In this document: positions 18,363 through 26,610 of the stretch, piece by piece | Layout: each line of letters begins with the position of its first letter | Position numbering within the stretch: the stretch's first letter is position 1 | Assembly: GCA_944390735.1 (NCBI GenBank) | Contig: CALXRL010000007.1 | Span: forward strand, 124,001 to 188,000 | Direction: 5' to 3' | Length of the DNA stretch: 64,000 nt | DNA from: an uncultured Victivallales bacterium | Lineage (GTDB): Bacteria > Verrucomicrobiota > Lentisphaeria > Victivallales > UBA1829 | Notes under the pieces: generated by a model | The model's database searches: none | The model's input: the letters and a program-made list of their open reading frames with translations, nothing else | What the model was told of the DNA's origin: nothing | Position numbers and translations under genes: made by a program

Positions 18363-19232
18363 ATGAACGACGGAAGCAAGACATGCAAGCTGAATTTCAG
18401 CTATCTGGACCGGTTTGTGGAAAATTCCAGATCGGCGACTCCCCCGCAGTCCACCGCCACAGCGAAAGTGGATCTCTATGCGGTGAATGCCGATGACATC
18501 GCCTGCGATTCCCATCCGGGGTTCGTCCGCGCGGAAAACGAGGACAGTTTCCTGTACTGCACCCGTGCCGACGGACATGGTTCGCTTGCCGCGGTCGCGG
18601 ACGGTGTCGGCGGACAGATGAAAGGCGCGGAAGCCTCCCGGTTCTGTCTCTCTCTTCTGCTCCGGGAATGGGGCGCGTTCCTGCATAAGGAGTCCTCCCC
18701 CGATCCGGAAACGGTGCGGACGTTTCTTGAGGAAGCCGCGGAACGGATCAACCGCGCCGTTTTTCAGCGCGCCATTGATCAGAAGCTCCCGGAACATATG
18801 TGCACCACGCTGGCGCTGGTCATGTTCGCCGGGAAAAGCGCGGTGCTCCTCCACGCGGGCGACAGCAGAATTTATCGGCTGCGGGAGGACCGGATGGAAC
18901 GTCTGACCCGCGATCACACCTTTGTCAATGATCTGGTCTCCGCCGGGCTCCTGAACGGGGAGGAGGCAGAATCGCATCCGTATTCGCATGTGCTGTCCCG
19001 CTCGATCGGAGCGACGGAGACGCTGGAGCCGGATGTGCAGATCTGCGACCATCAGCCCGGCGACCGCTTCCTTCTCTGCTCCGATGGACTGACCTGTCAT
19101 GTCTCCGATTCGGAAATTCAGAACGCGCTGGCCTCCAGTTATGAACCCTCCCAGACGGTTCGGATTCTCATGGATCTTGCGCTTCAGCGGGGAGGGCGGG
19201 ACAATATCACAATCGTCTGCGTCTTCGCCTGA
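18363..19232 (+). CDS. PP2C-family Ser/Thr protein phosphatase
   Basis: 289 residues, ATG preceded by GAGGTG. All PP2C metal-binding motifs are present: GFVRAENEDSF (motif 1), VADGVGGQMKGAEAS (motif 2), MCTTLALVMF, LLHAGDSRIYRL, LTRDHTFVNDLV, SHVLSRSIGA, RFLLCSDGLT and the terminal GGRDNITIV. This is the bacterial Stp/PrpC type, which removes phosphate from Ser/Thr of kinase substrates using two Mn/Mg ions. There is no signal peptide or membrane segment, so it is cytoplasmic. A non-catalytic N-terminal stretch of about 45 residues precedes the domain. No partner kinase is in the window. Nine nt separate it from the secreted helical protein upstream. Confidence 0.94.
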   Translation: MNDGSKTCKLNFSYLDRFVENSRSATPPQSTATAKVDLYAVNADDIACDSHPGFVRAENEDSFLYCTRADGHGSLAAVADGVGGQMKGAEASRFCLSLLLREWGAFLHKESSPDPETVRTFLEEAAERINRAVFQRAIDQKLPEHMCTTLALVMFAGKSAVLLHAGDSRIYRLREDRMERLTRDHTFVNDLVSAGLLNGEEAESHPYSHVLSRSIGATETLEPDVQICDHQPGDRFLLCSDGLTCHVSDSEIQNALASSYEPSQTVRILMDLALQRGGRDNITIVCVFA

Positions 19233-19245
19233 AAGACGCTCTTTT
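19219..19245 (+). terminator. Probable intrinsic terminator overlapping the PP2C stop
   Basis: GCGTCTT (19219-19225) pairs with AAGACGC (19233-19239), with a 7-nt loop containing the stop codon, followed by TCTTTT. The stem is short but well placed at the end of the operon. Confidence 0.5.
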
Positions 19246-19280
19246 CCGGGATTTCCCCTCCGTCCGGAAAGCACTTCCGT

Positions 19281-19372
19281 CGAGTCCGGCTCCGTTGGTG
19301 CGAAGAGCTTCCGGCTGCGGAAGTTCCTTCCCCCCCTCCGTCCGCCAGGGAGCCCTCCGAGTCCGGCTCCGT
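19281..19372. repeat. Imperfect direct repeat in convergent intergenic region
   Basis: CGAGTCCGGCTCCGT occurs at 19281-19295 and again at 19358-19372, each preceded by a related CCTCCGTCCG segment, giving a decayed direct repeat of about 77 bp. No coding capacity or clear terminator is visible here. Confidence 0.6.
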
Positions 19373-19408
19373 GGCCGCGGTGGTGTTCCGATCACGGAAA
19401 TTTCTTTT

Positions 19409-22400
19409 TCAGATCAGGGAAACGGAGGCGAGAGCCCCCTGGAAGGGGCCGCTTCCGCCGCGCAGAAGTTCCTGCGCGGTCAGCGGGGTCGAAGCCATCG
19501 CGGACACGGATTCTTCCGGAAGCGGACTGCGTTTCCAGGAGAGGGTCAGCGATGTGCCCGAGGAGTTCAGTTCCAGCTTCCAGTCGAATTCGTTCCAGCG
19601 GAAACTTCCGCCGTCGACGGTCAGTTCGAACGCCGCTTCGTCCGATCCGGATTCGCGGACGGTGAAGGTCTTGTCGCGAAGCGCGGTCATCGCCTCCTGA
19701 TTGGTGAGCAGGACAAACGATCCGCTGTTCCCGATCTTCGTCTCGTCGACGATGATGGTGCGTCCGGAGGCCGCCGCCAGGTCGAACAGAAGATTGTCCT
19801 GAAGGGTCATCATCGCGGAGGAGGCCAGCGAGGAGCTCCGGCCGGACACGTCAAACAGGAATTCCGTTGCGCCGCTCTGCGAGGAGGCCGCGTAAAAGGA
19901 GACCTTGCTGTCGCCGCGAAGCTCCAGACAGGTGATCGTTTTCAGATTGCCGGTGAATTTTCCGGTATAATCTTCAAAAGCGAGCGTGTTGGAGGCGGCG
20001 TTTTCGTCGCCGTAAAGCTGTCCTTCCAGCGAGAATCGGCTTCCGTCGCCGGAGAAGACCACTTTGCTTTCGCCGCTTGTTTCGCCGAGGAAAAGATCCT
20101 TTTTGATGGTCGTCGTCTTGGAACTTGTGAGTTCGAAACGAAGCACGAGATCTTCCGTTGTTTCGACGTTGGAGCCCAGGTTGATGCCCGCGAAGGTCCC
20201 CTCGGTAATGCGGATGTTCCGGTTGTTGGTGTAGAGGACTGCGTCCTCGGAGAAGGAGCCTTTCACAGCGGTTCCCTTTTCCGCGGTGTCGCCATCGAGA
20301 ACAATGTTGCCGCTGCCGCCAAGAGCAACCGAATCCGAGAGTTTCGATTTCAGAATCAGGGTTGCTTTTTCCCCGGTTTCCGTTCCGGAGACGGTCTTTA
20401 TGCCCGCATGGATGGTCCCCGTGAGTTTTTCGATGCTGCTGTCGAATGTCATATCGGTGAGGAACTGAAGCGAACCTTCTCCGGAGAACGAGGCGGCGGT
20501 GCCGTCCAGAGCGTGAATGGAGGAGCCGCTCCCGGAAAAGATCAGGGAACTGTTTTTGTCGATGGTGACGGTGTCGGCCCGGAAGGCTTTGTTTTCCCCT
20601 TTCAGCGTCACGGTGGAGCTTTTCAGTTCGACGGTGGAGAAGCCGATGAATGTTCCGTTGAAATGGTTGTCATAGGAGCTGAAGGTGAGAATCCGTTCCC
20701 CGGTTCCGGCCGCTTCTTCGACGCCTTCGGAGGGGGCCGCTTTGGGGCGGTAGCCGCCGTCAATGGTTCCCGTGAGCTTGGCAAGTCCGGTTTCCTCGTC
20801 CTCCCCGGCCTCGTCGTCGCGGGATCCGGAGAGGGTGACGGTTCCCTTGCCGGAGGTCTGGTCCAGGACGATGTCGCCTGTGACCGCGGTGTCGTCGCCT
20901 GAAATGGCGATCGTGACGTCTCCTTTGACGGAAAATTCCCCGGTGCCTCCCGCATGGATGCTCCCCACTTCTCCTCCGGAAATCTGGATGCTCACATTTT
21001 TCACCGCTCCGGAATTCGCCGCGCCTCCGTAGATTGTTCCGATCTTCGTCTCTTCTCCGCTCACTTTGATTCCCGTGTTGTAATACACTGTGGATTCTTC
21101 CCCGGATTCCTCCTCTTTCACGGTTCCGGAAAGGGTGCAGTTTTCCCCGGCAGCGAAGAGGGTTCCGATTTCGCCGGAGGTGATGGTCAGCTGAATCTCT
21201 CCGTTGACCGTTCCGCCGCTGGAGCCGCCGTACAGGGTTCCGATTCTGCCGTCGAAGTCCGAGACCGAAACGGAAATCGCGGTCCCGGAACTCCCGGAAG
21301 ACTGGCCTTCTCCGATGACGCTTCCGGCTCCGCCGCCCGCAAAGAACTCGGCGGATTCCTCCGCCGGAATGAAATCTCCGTCGATTGCAAGTGTATGTTT
21401 TTCCGCCGTGTAGTCGCCGGTTCCGCCGTAGAAGACTCTTCCGCTGTTCTCCCGGATGGCCAGTTCCTTCCGGTTCAGAAAGACGGAGGCCCCTTTGTTG
21501 ACCAGTTCCGTGATCTCTTCCGCGTCGTAGGAGCTTCCGGTGATGTCGAACCGGTTTGCCAGCGTTCCGGAAACGGTCGTAACAGGACCGTACTTGCCGG
21601 AAAGTTCGGCATGCGTGTTTTCTCCGAGTTCAAACGTGCCGCTGAAGTCCTTCAAATTGGTGTTGATGGTCGCAGTGAAGGATGCTCCGCCCGAGGCGTT
21701 TTCAAACCGGAGAACGCCGTTCCCGGAGAGGGAATTGGTGATCGAGCAGGAATCTCTGCCGTTCAGCGCATAAACCAGCGTCCCGTCGTGAAAAGAGAGA
21801 AGTGCATTGGCAAAGTTTGATCCGTTTCCGGTCAGGTTCAGGGTTCCGCCGGAGAGCTCCAGTGTGCCGGAGAAGCCGGAGGTTTCTCCGGAGAGGGTGC
21901 CCGTGCCGGAGGAGACGGCGATCGTGCCCGTTCCCGTGACCGTCTGTGCGTCGATCCGGAGGACGGTTCCTTCCTCCGCTGCAATGCGGAAGACGCCGCC
22001 CGCGATGGAGAGCGTGCCGCAGTCGGTAAATCCGCCGGAGGTCATGGTGACGGAACTGCTGCCGATCCGAATCTCTCCCACGCCGTTGAACGCGGAGGCC
22101 AGCGCCTCATAATTCCGCTGGAAGAGAACGATCGTGGAATCCGTTCCGTCAAGCCGGGAGGCGAAGGCTCCGTCAAAATAAATCCGCGTTTCCCCCGCGA
22201 CATTTTTGCCCACGTGGAGGGTTCCCACATTTCCCTCCGCTTCCAGTGAGAGCCAGGCGTAACCGCTGATCGCATTGCCGCTCTCTCCGATCCGCACGGC
22301 ATCCCATGCGCCGGCGATTCGGAGATTGACATCATGGACCGTGCCGTTTTCCGGAGCCACGGAAAGCGTTCCGCCGCTGCCTGTGACATTGAGCCAGAGA

Positions 22401-25400
22401 TCGCCGTCGATTCCGGAAGCATTCGCCGTGAAATCGGCAAACGGGCCGTCCAGTTCGACTTTCAGGGAGCGGTCGCCGTCGGCGTCGATGTATCCGTAAT
22501 CGGTAAAGCTGAGCTTGCTTCCCGCCGTGTACCGCTTGGCGGAGAGGGGGGCGGCGCGATCCAGAAACTCGCCGGACCAGGTCAGGGATACCTGATCCGC
22601 GCTGCCGATGACGTAGTGAAGCTGGAGAACTCCGTCGTTGAGAAGCAGCTGATAGCGTTCGTCATTCAGAAGAAGTTCTCCTCCGATGGCCAGTTCGTAT
22701 GTACGGCTTCCGTTGAGCCCGGCGATCCGGAAGGTTTTGGCCGGATCGTAGACGACTCCGTCGGAAAGCGTGTAACTCTGCTGCGCACCCGGATCCCGAT
22801 GATGGAGGGTTCCCCGGTCAATGGTCAGCTGGATCAGGTCCGCGCCGGTGAAGTGAAATGGATCTTCGCCGGAAACGGTGAGCATGGCGCCAAGACCCTC
22901 GTCGCGCCCGGAAAGGTCGAAAATAAACTGCGTGATGCTCCCGGCTCCGGTCTGCGCCTGCGAAAAGGAGAGTTCCGTGTCGCCCTTGACGCAGAAGGAG
23001 AGGAAATCGTGCATCCTGCCGTGGAACATCCCGGTGTAATCCTCAAAGGTGATTCTGCGGTCGCCTTCAACCGTGGCGGCGGATTTTGAATCGGAGAAAC
23101 CGCTCCCGTAAACATCGCCGCTGAATTGAGCGCCCGGCCCGAAGATGATCTCCGCACTGCCGACCGTGACCGTTGCCCCTTTGAGTGCATATCCCCCGGC
23201 ATAAATACTGCCGCCGACCGTTGCGTTTTCAATGCGGATGACGGCGTGTCCGACCGTATTGGTCCCTTTTCCGCTGAGGAAGCCTCCGCCATAAAGATTG
23301 CCGATCGTTCCTCCCTGAACCAGAAGTTCGGAGGTGCCGTTGACCGCCGCATTTCTGCCGTCGCCTCCGCCGAAGAGCTCGTCGATGTTTCCGGATTCCA
23401 CGGTGAGCGAGGCGCTGCCTTCGACTTCGGATTTGCTTCCTCCGGCAAAGACTCTGGCAAATGAGGTCGTTCCGCCGGAAGAAACGGTGAAGTCCGTTTT
23501 GCCGACCTTTTCCTCCTGTCCGCCGCCGTAGATCACCGATTCCGTCGAGTTGTTGTTTTCCACGTTGACTTCATTGCCGTAGAGGAAATACATTCCTTTA
23601 TATCCTGTCGTGGAAATGGTGCCGGATCCCGCGGTGATTTTGACCGTTTCATACCAGGATTTATTTCCCTGCACTTCAAAATTCAGGTTGTCCCACCGGG
23701 TGGTGGCGATTTCGATGACGGCCTTTTTGGAGTTCAGAAGCTGAACGGTTCCGTCGAATCCTGTCAGATCTCCATGAAAGACCAGATTCAGATTGCTGCG
23801 CTTCTCCACCGTGATGACCGATTCTTCCGTTCCGACAACAGCCGCTCCGAATGTTGCCGAAAGCGAAAACTGAAGTTTTGCTCCGTCCCGCAGATCGACC
23901 GTCGCAATGCGCTTGGGATCGTTGTCGGTCAGAACGGCGTTCCTGTGCTTCACCAGCATGACCGCTCCGCTGCCGACCTGAACGGTGCCGTAAAATCGGG
24001 AAAGATCGCCGGTGAACTCATACAGCTGCGCGGAGGAGAGAAGTACAGTTCCCGCACCGGAAAGATTCAGATTCATCTTCGCCTTCCGGGTCGCGGTAAA
24101 GGAAAGCGAGCTTTCCTCGTCGATCCGGTAAATTCCGATGTTTTTGCAGCGTCGGGAGGCCTGATCCCAGTTCAGCGTCAAATTGGAGCGATCGGTGACC
24201 GTGAGCTGTTCGAATCCGTCGATGCGGCCGAGAAACTCCACCTGGTAATCGGAAAAAACAAGGTTCCCCTTATGACTTTTCCCATCGGAGGATCTGTAAT
24301 TTCCCTTCAGAAGACCGGTGAAGCCCGCGAGCGCGCTGGTCGGAACGGTCTGATTTCCCTCTTCCGGTTTTTCCGGATCGACGGGCTCCCCGTGTTCGTA
24401 GTAGACCTTGGAAAGTTTGATGAAGTTGTCATTTCCGTCGATATACGTTTTCCCCTGTCCGGCGGACCCGTTGAGGTAGATGTTGCCGAATGCGTTTGCT
24501 CCGCCTTCGAGTGTGATCTGCACATTGCCGGAAACGGACGAGGTCGCAACCGAGGAGCTCTCCCGAATCGTCCCCGTATCATAATCCTTGTAATAAACGG
24601 TGTAGGAGGGATGAACTCTGCCGCCGCCGTAGATGTTGCCGCAGACCGTTCCGGCGGTGAAGAGAATCGTGACCGAGGCCGCGGATGCGGACATTCCGTT
24701 GGTGCAGACATAGCCTCCGCCGTAGACATCCTTGTTGACCGTTGCTCCCGAAAGATTCAGCGTCACATCTCCCGCCGCCGCGGACCCGACAAACCCTTTG
24801 TTCCCGCCGTAGACGTAGTTGATGATTCCGCCTTCGAGTTCCAGCGTGGAACTGACGGCTCCGCTCCACGCCACCTGCAGGGATTCCCCGCCGCCGTAAA
24901 TGTTGTTGATGATGCCGTTTTTCACTACGGTTTTGTAGGAGCTCATGTCGAGGGAGCGGCTGTCGGTTCCGCCGATGACGTTTTCAATCATGACATTGGA
25001 CGCCGGATCGAAATCAAGAACCAGATTCGTGCCTCCGCCGTAGACGGTGAGCCGTTCCGCTGAATTGGTTTTGATGTTGTAGAGATGCCCCTGCAGATAG
25101 AGCTTCCCGGCGGTTCCGCTGATGTGAAGATCGACGGCTTCTTCCGGATCGGAAGCCAGAATGATGGAACCGGTCTTTTTTCCGTCAAAGTGCAGATTCA
25201 GCGCGGGGATGGATTCGGCATCCAGATCGGATTTCAAGGTCAGCGAGCCCTTGCCGGAGGCGGAGAAGGTGCCGTGGAACCCTGTGATGTCGCCGGAGAT
25301 GGTCAGCGCGACGTCCCTGGCCGAGACGATGGATCCGGCCTCTCCGGAGAGTTTCGATTTCAGTTCCGCCGTCTTTTTGCTGAACTGGAACGTTCCGCCC

Positions 25401-26305
25401 GATTCGACGGTGACGCCCGCCTTGTCGGTCGTCGTGGAAAGGAAAGACCCCTGCATGTCGAGCGTCGTTCCCGAAGTGATGCGGAGATTTCCTTCGAATC
25501 CGGACGATCCGGCTTTGACCGAATGAATGGCGTTTCCGGTGAACACCAGGGTTCCGCTGCCCGAAAATGAAGCGGAAACCGTATATTTGCCCGTTGCATC
25601 CAACGTCAGGGTGCCGCCGGAGCCAATGGTGTATTTGCCGATGTTTTTGTAATTCCCTGTCCGGTTGAATTGATGCAGCGTGACGCTGGAGTTCTCCAGC
25701 GAAAGTTCGGAAAAATGGCTCAGCTTGCCGTTGAATTCGACGGACGCATCGGAAAAGGTCAGCGTTCCGGCGTTTTTTTTCCCGGTTTCCGCATCATAAT
25801 AGAGTCCGTTGAGAAGTCCGGTGAATCCTGCGAGGGCGTTTTCGCCGGAGATGGTCAGATTCGCCGATTCCGCCTTTGCTCCGGTTCCTGTTCCGACAAG
25901 ATAGACATTTCCCGTGATTGCCGCCCCAGGCGCAATCTGAATGCTGACCGCTCCGACCTTTCCTCTTCCTCTGGCTCCTCCGTAAACGTTTTTGAGCGTT
26001 CCCCCCGCAAGAAAAAGGAAGATATCGCCCTCCACCGAAGCGTTTTCCCCGCCGCCGTAGATCGTCAGATTGTCCGCCCCGGAGACATGCAGATAGATGT
26101 CCGCCGCAACCTCTGTTTTCCTCTTTCCGCCCAGCAGGGTTCCCGCGGCTCCGTCGAGAACCGCCGCGGCAACGGTCGTTCCCGATGTATATTCGGAGGA
26201 TCCGGCCAGAAAAAATTTCTGCTTTGCATTGGTTTGATCATAGATTTCCGCTTCGGCCGGCGCGTTCTTCCAGAGTTCCGGCCAGGTCAAATTCAGTGTC
26301 GGCAT
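19409..26305 (-). CDS. Giant YGGG-repeat beta-helix surface-type protein
   Basis: 2298 residues from the ATG at 26305, chosen over the ATG nine nt upstream because AAAGGA lies eight nt before it. The protein is a long array of beta-solenoid repeats of the form x-V-x-x-G-T-x-x-x-x-YGGG (for example LKNVYGGARG, INYVYGGNKG, IGNLYGGGFL), mixed with autotransporter-type strand repeats (FSGTLELSGGTLNLTGNG). Larger modules recur: GFTGLLNGLY, GFTGLLKGNY and LTGTIDGGY blocks, and two YTGxFxGxx-to-FDxSGR blocks. Family knowledge: such proteins are adhesin-like or autotransported. Oddly there is no recognisable signal peptide, no beta-barrel and no sorting tail; the C-terminus is GPFQGALASVSLI. It may be exported by an unknown route or be a truncated relic. 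Function not assigned. Confidence 0.75.
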   Translation of the reverse strand: MPTLNLTWPELWKNAPAEAEIYDQTNAKQKFFLAGSSEYTSGTTVAAAVLDGAAGTLLGGKRKTEVAADIYLHVSGADNLTIYGGGENASVEGDIFLFLAGGTLKNVYGGARGRGKVGAVSIQIAPGAAITGNVYLVGTGTGAKAESANLTISGENALAGFTGLLNGLYYDAETGKKNAGTLTFSDASVEFNGKLSHFSELSLENSSVTLHQFNRTGNYKNIGKYTIGSGGTLTLDATGKYTVSASFSGSGTLVFTGNAIHSVKAGSSGFEGNLRITSGTTLDMQGSFLSTTTDKAGVTVESGGTFQFSKKTAELKSKLSGEAGSIVSARDVALTISGDITGFHGTFSASGKGSLTLKSDLDAESIPALNLHFDGKKTGSIILASDPEEAVDLHISGTAGKLYLQGHLYNIKTNSAERLTVYGGGTNLVLDFDPASNVMIENVIGGTDSRSLDMSSYKTVVKNGIINNIYGGGESLQVAWSGAVSSTLELEGGIINYVYGGNKGFVGSAAAGDVTLNLSGATVNKDVYGGGYVCTNGMSASAASVTILFTAGTVCGNIYGGGRVHPSYTVYYKDYDTGTIRESSSVATSSVSGNVQITLEGGANAFGNIYLNGSAGQGKTYIDGNDNFIKLSKVYYEHGEPVDPEKPEEGNQTVPTSALAGFTGLLKGNYRSSDGKSHKGNLVFSDYQVEFLGRIDGFEQLTVTDRSNLTLNWDQASRRCKNIGIYRIDEESSLSFTATRKAKMNLNLSGAGTVLLSSAQLYEFTGDLSRFYGTVQVGSGAVMLVKHRNAVLTDNDPKRIATVDLRDGAKLQFSLSATFGAAVVGTEESVITVEKRSNLNLVFHGDLTGFDGTVQLLNSKKAVIEIATTRWDNLNFEVQGNKSWYETVKITAGSGTISTTGYKGMYFLYGNEVNVENNNSTESVIYGGGQEEKVGKTDFTVSSGGTTSFARVFAGGSKSEVEGSASLTVESGNIDELFGGGDGRNAAVNGTSELLVQGGTIGNLYGGGFLSGKGTNTVGHAVIRIENATVGGSIYAGGYALKGATVTVGSAEIIFGPGAQFSGDVYGSGFSDSKSAATVEGDRRITFEDYTGMFHGRMHDFLSFCVKGDTELSFSQAQTGAGSITQFIFDLSGRDEGLGAMLTVSGEDPFHFTGADLIQLTIDRGTLHHRDPGAQQSYTLSDGVVYDPAKTFRIAGLNGSRTYELAIGGELLLNDERYQLLLNDGVLQLHYVIGSADQVSLTWSGEFLDRAAPLSAKRYTAGSKLSFTDYGYIDADGDRSLKVELDGPFADFTANASGIDGDLWLNVTGSGGTLSVAPENGTVHDVNLRIAGAWDAVRIGESGNAISGYAWLSLEAEGNVGTLHVGKNVAGETRIYFDGAFASRLDGTDSTIVLFQRNYEALASAFNGVGEIRIGSSSVTMTSGGFTDCGTLSIAGGVFRIAAEEGTVLRIDAQTVTGTGTIAVSSGTGTLSGETSGFSGTLELSGGTLNLTGNGSNFANALLSFHDGTLVYALNGRDSCSITNSLSGNGVLRFENASGGASFTATINTNLKDFSGTFELGENTHAELSGKYGPVTTVSGTLANRFDITGSSYDAEEITELVNKGASVFLNRKELAIRENSGRVFYGGTGDYTAEKHTLAIDGDFIPAEESAEFFAGGGAGSVIGEGQSSGSSGTAISVSVSDFDGRIGTLYGGSSGGTVNGEIQLTITSGEIGTLFAAGENCTLSGTVKEEESGEESTVYYNTGIKVSGEETKIGTIYGGAANSGAVKNVSIQISGGEVGSIHAGGTGEFSVKGDVTIAISGDDTAVTGDIVLDQTSGKGTVTLSGSRDDEAGEDEETGLAKLTGTIDGGYRPKAAPSEGVEEAAGTGERILTFSSYDNHFNGTFIGFSTVELKSSTVTLKGENKAFRADTVTIDKNSSLIFSGSGSSIHALDGTAASFSGEGSLQFLTDMTFDSSIEKLTGTIHAGIKTVSGTETGEKATLILKSKLSDSVALGGSGNIVLDGDTAEKGTAVKGSFSEDAVLYTNNRNIRITEGTFAGINLGSNVETTEDLVLRFELTSSKTTTIKKDLFLGETSGESKVVFSGDGSRFSLEGQLYGDENAASNTLAFEDYTGKFTGNLKTITCLELRGDSKVSFYAASSQSGATEFLFDVSGRSSSLASSAMMTLQDNLLFDLAAASGRTIIVDETKIGNSGSFVLLTNQEAMTALRDKTFTVRESGSDEAAFELTVDGGSFRWNEFDWKLELNSSGTSLTLSWKRSPLPEESVSAMASTPLTAQELLRGGSGPFQGALASVSLI

Positions 26306-26496
26306 GAAGAGCATCCTTTCCTGTCAGATTCCTGTGCAATTGAATGACAACCCGGATAACCTAGCCATCCTTTGCCGTTTTTGCAAATGATTTTCAGAAA
26401 AAAGAAAGGAGAATGCGGAAAATCCGGGGAAAACAGAAGGTCCGCCGAAGGGAAAAAACGGGAAGAAAAAAATCGGATTTCGATCCGTTTTCCCTG

Positions 26497-26525
26497 TTGA
26501 CATCATTTGAAACGCATGATATAGT
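26497..26525 (+). promoter_or_regulatory. Promoter of EF-G paralogue
   Basis: Perfect TTGACA (26497-26502), 17-nt spacer, TATAGT (26520-26525). It leaves a leader of about 78 nt before the ATG at 26611, which has GGAG at 26599-26602. Confidence 0.82.
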
Positions 26526-26610
26526 CAAGACGGAGCCAGCTCCCAGCGTTTCCGTGCGGTATGGAATTTTTTCCATTGACAATAACAAGAAAAAGAACGG
26601 AGATCCAGGT

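Noticed and set aside
19295-20902. Plus-strand open frame of 535 codons opposite the YGGG-repeat gene
   Set aside because: Composition is an antisense echo of Gly/Ser-rich repeats; no recognisable protein.
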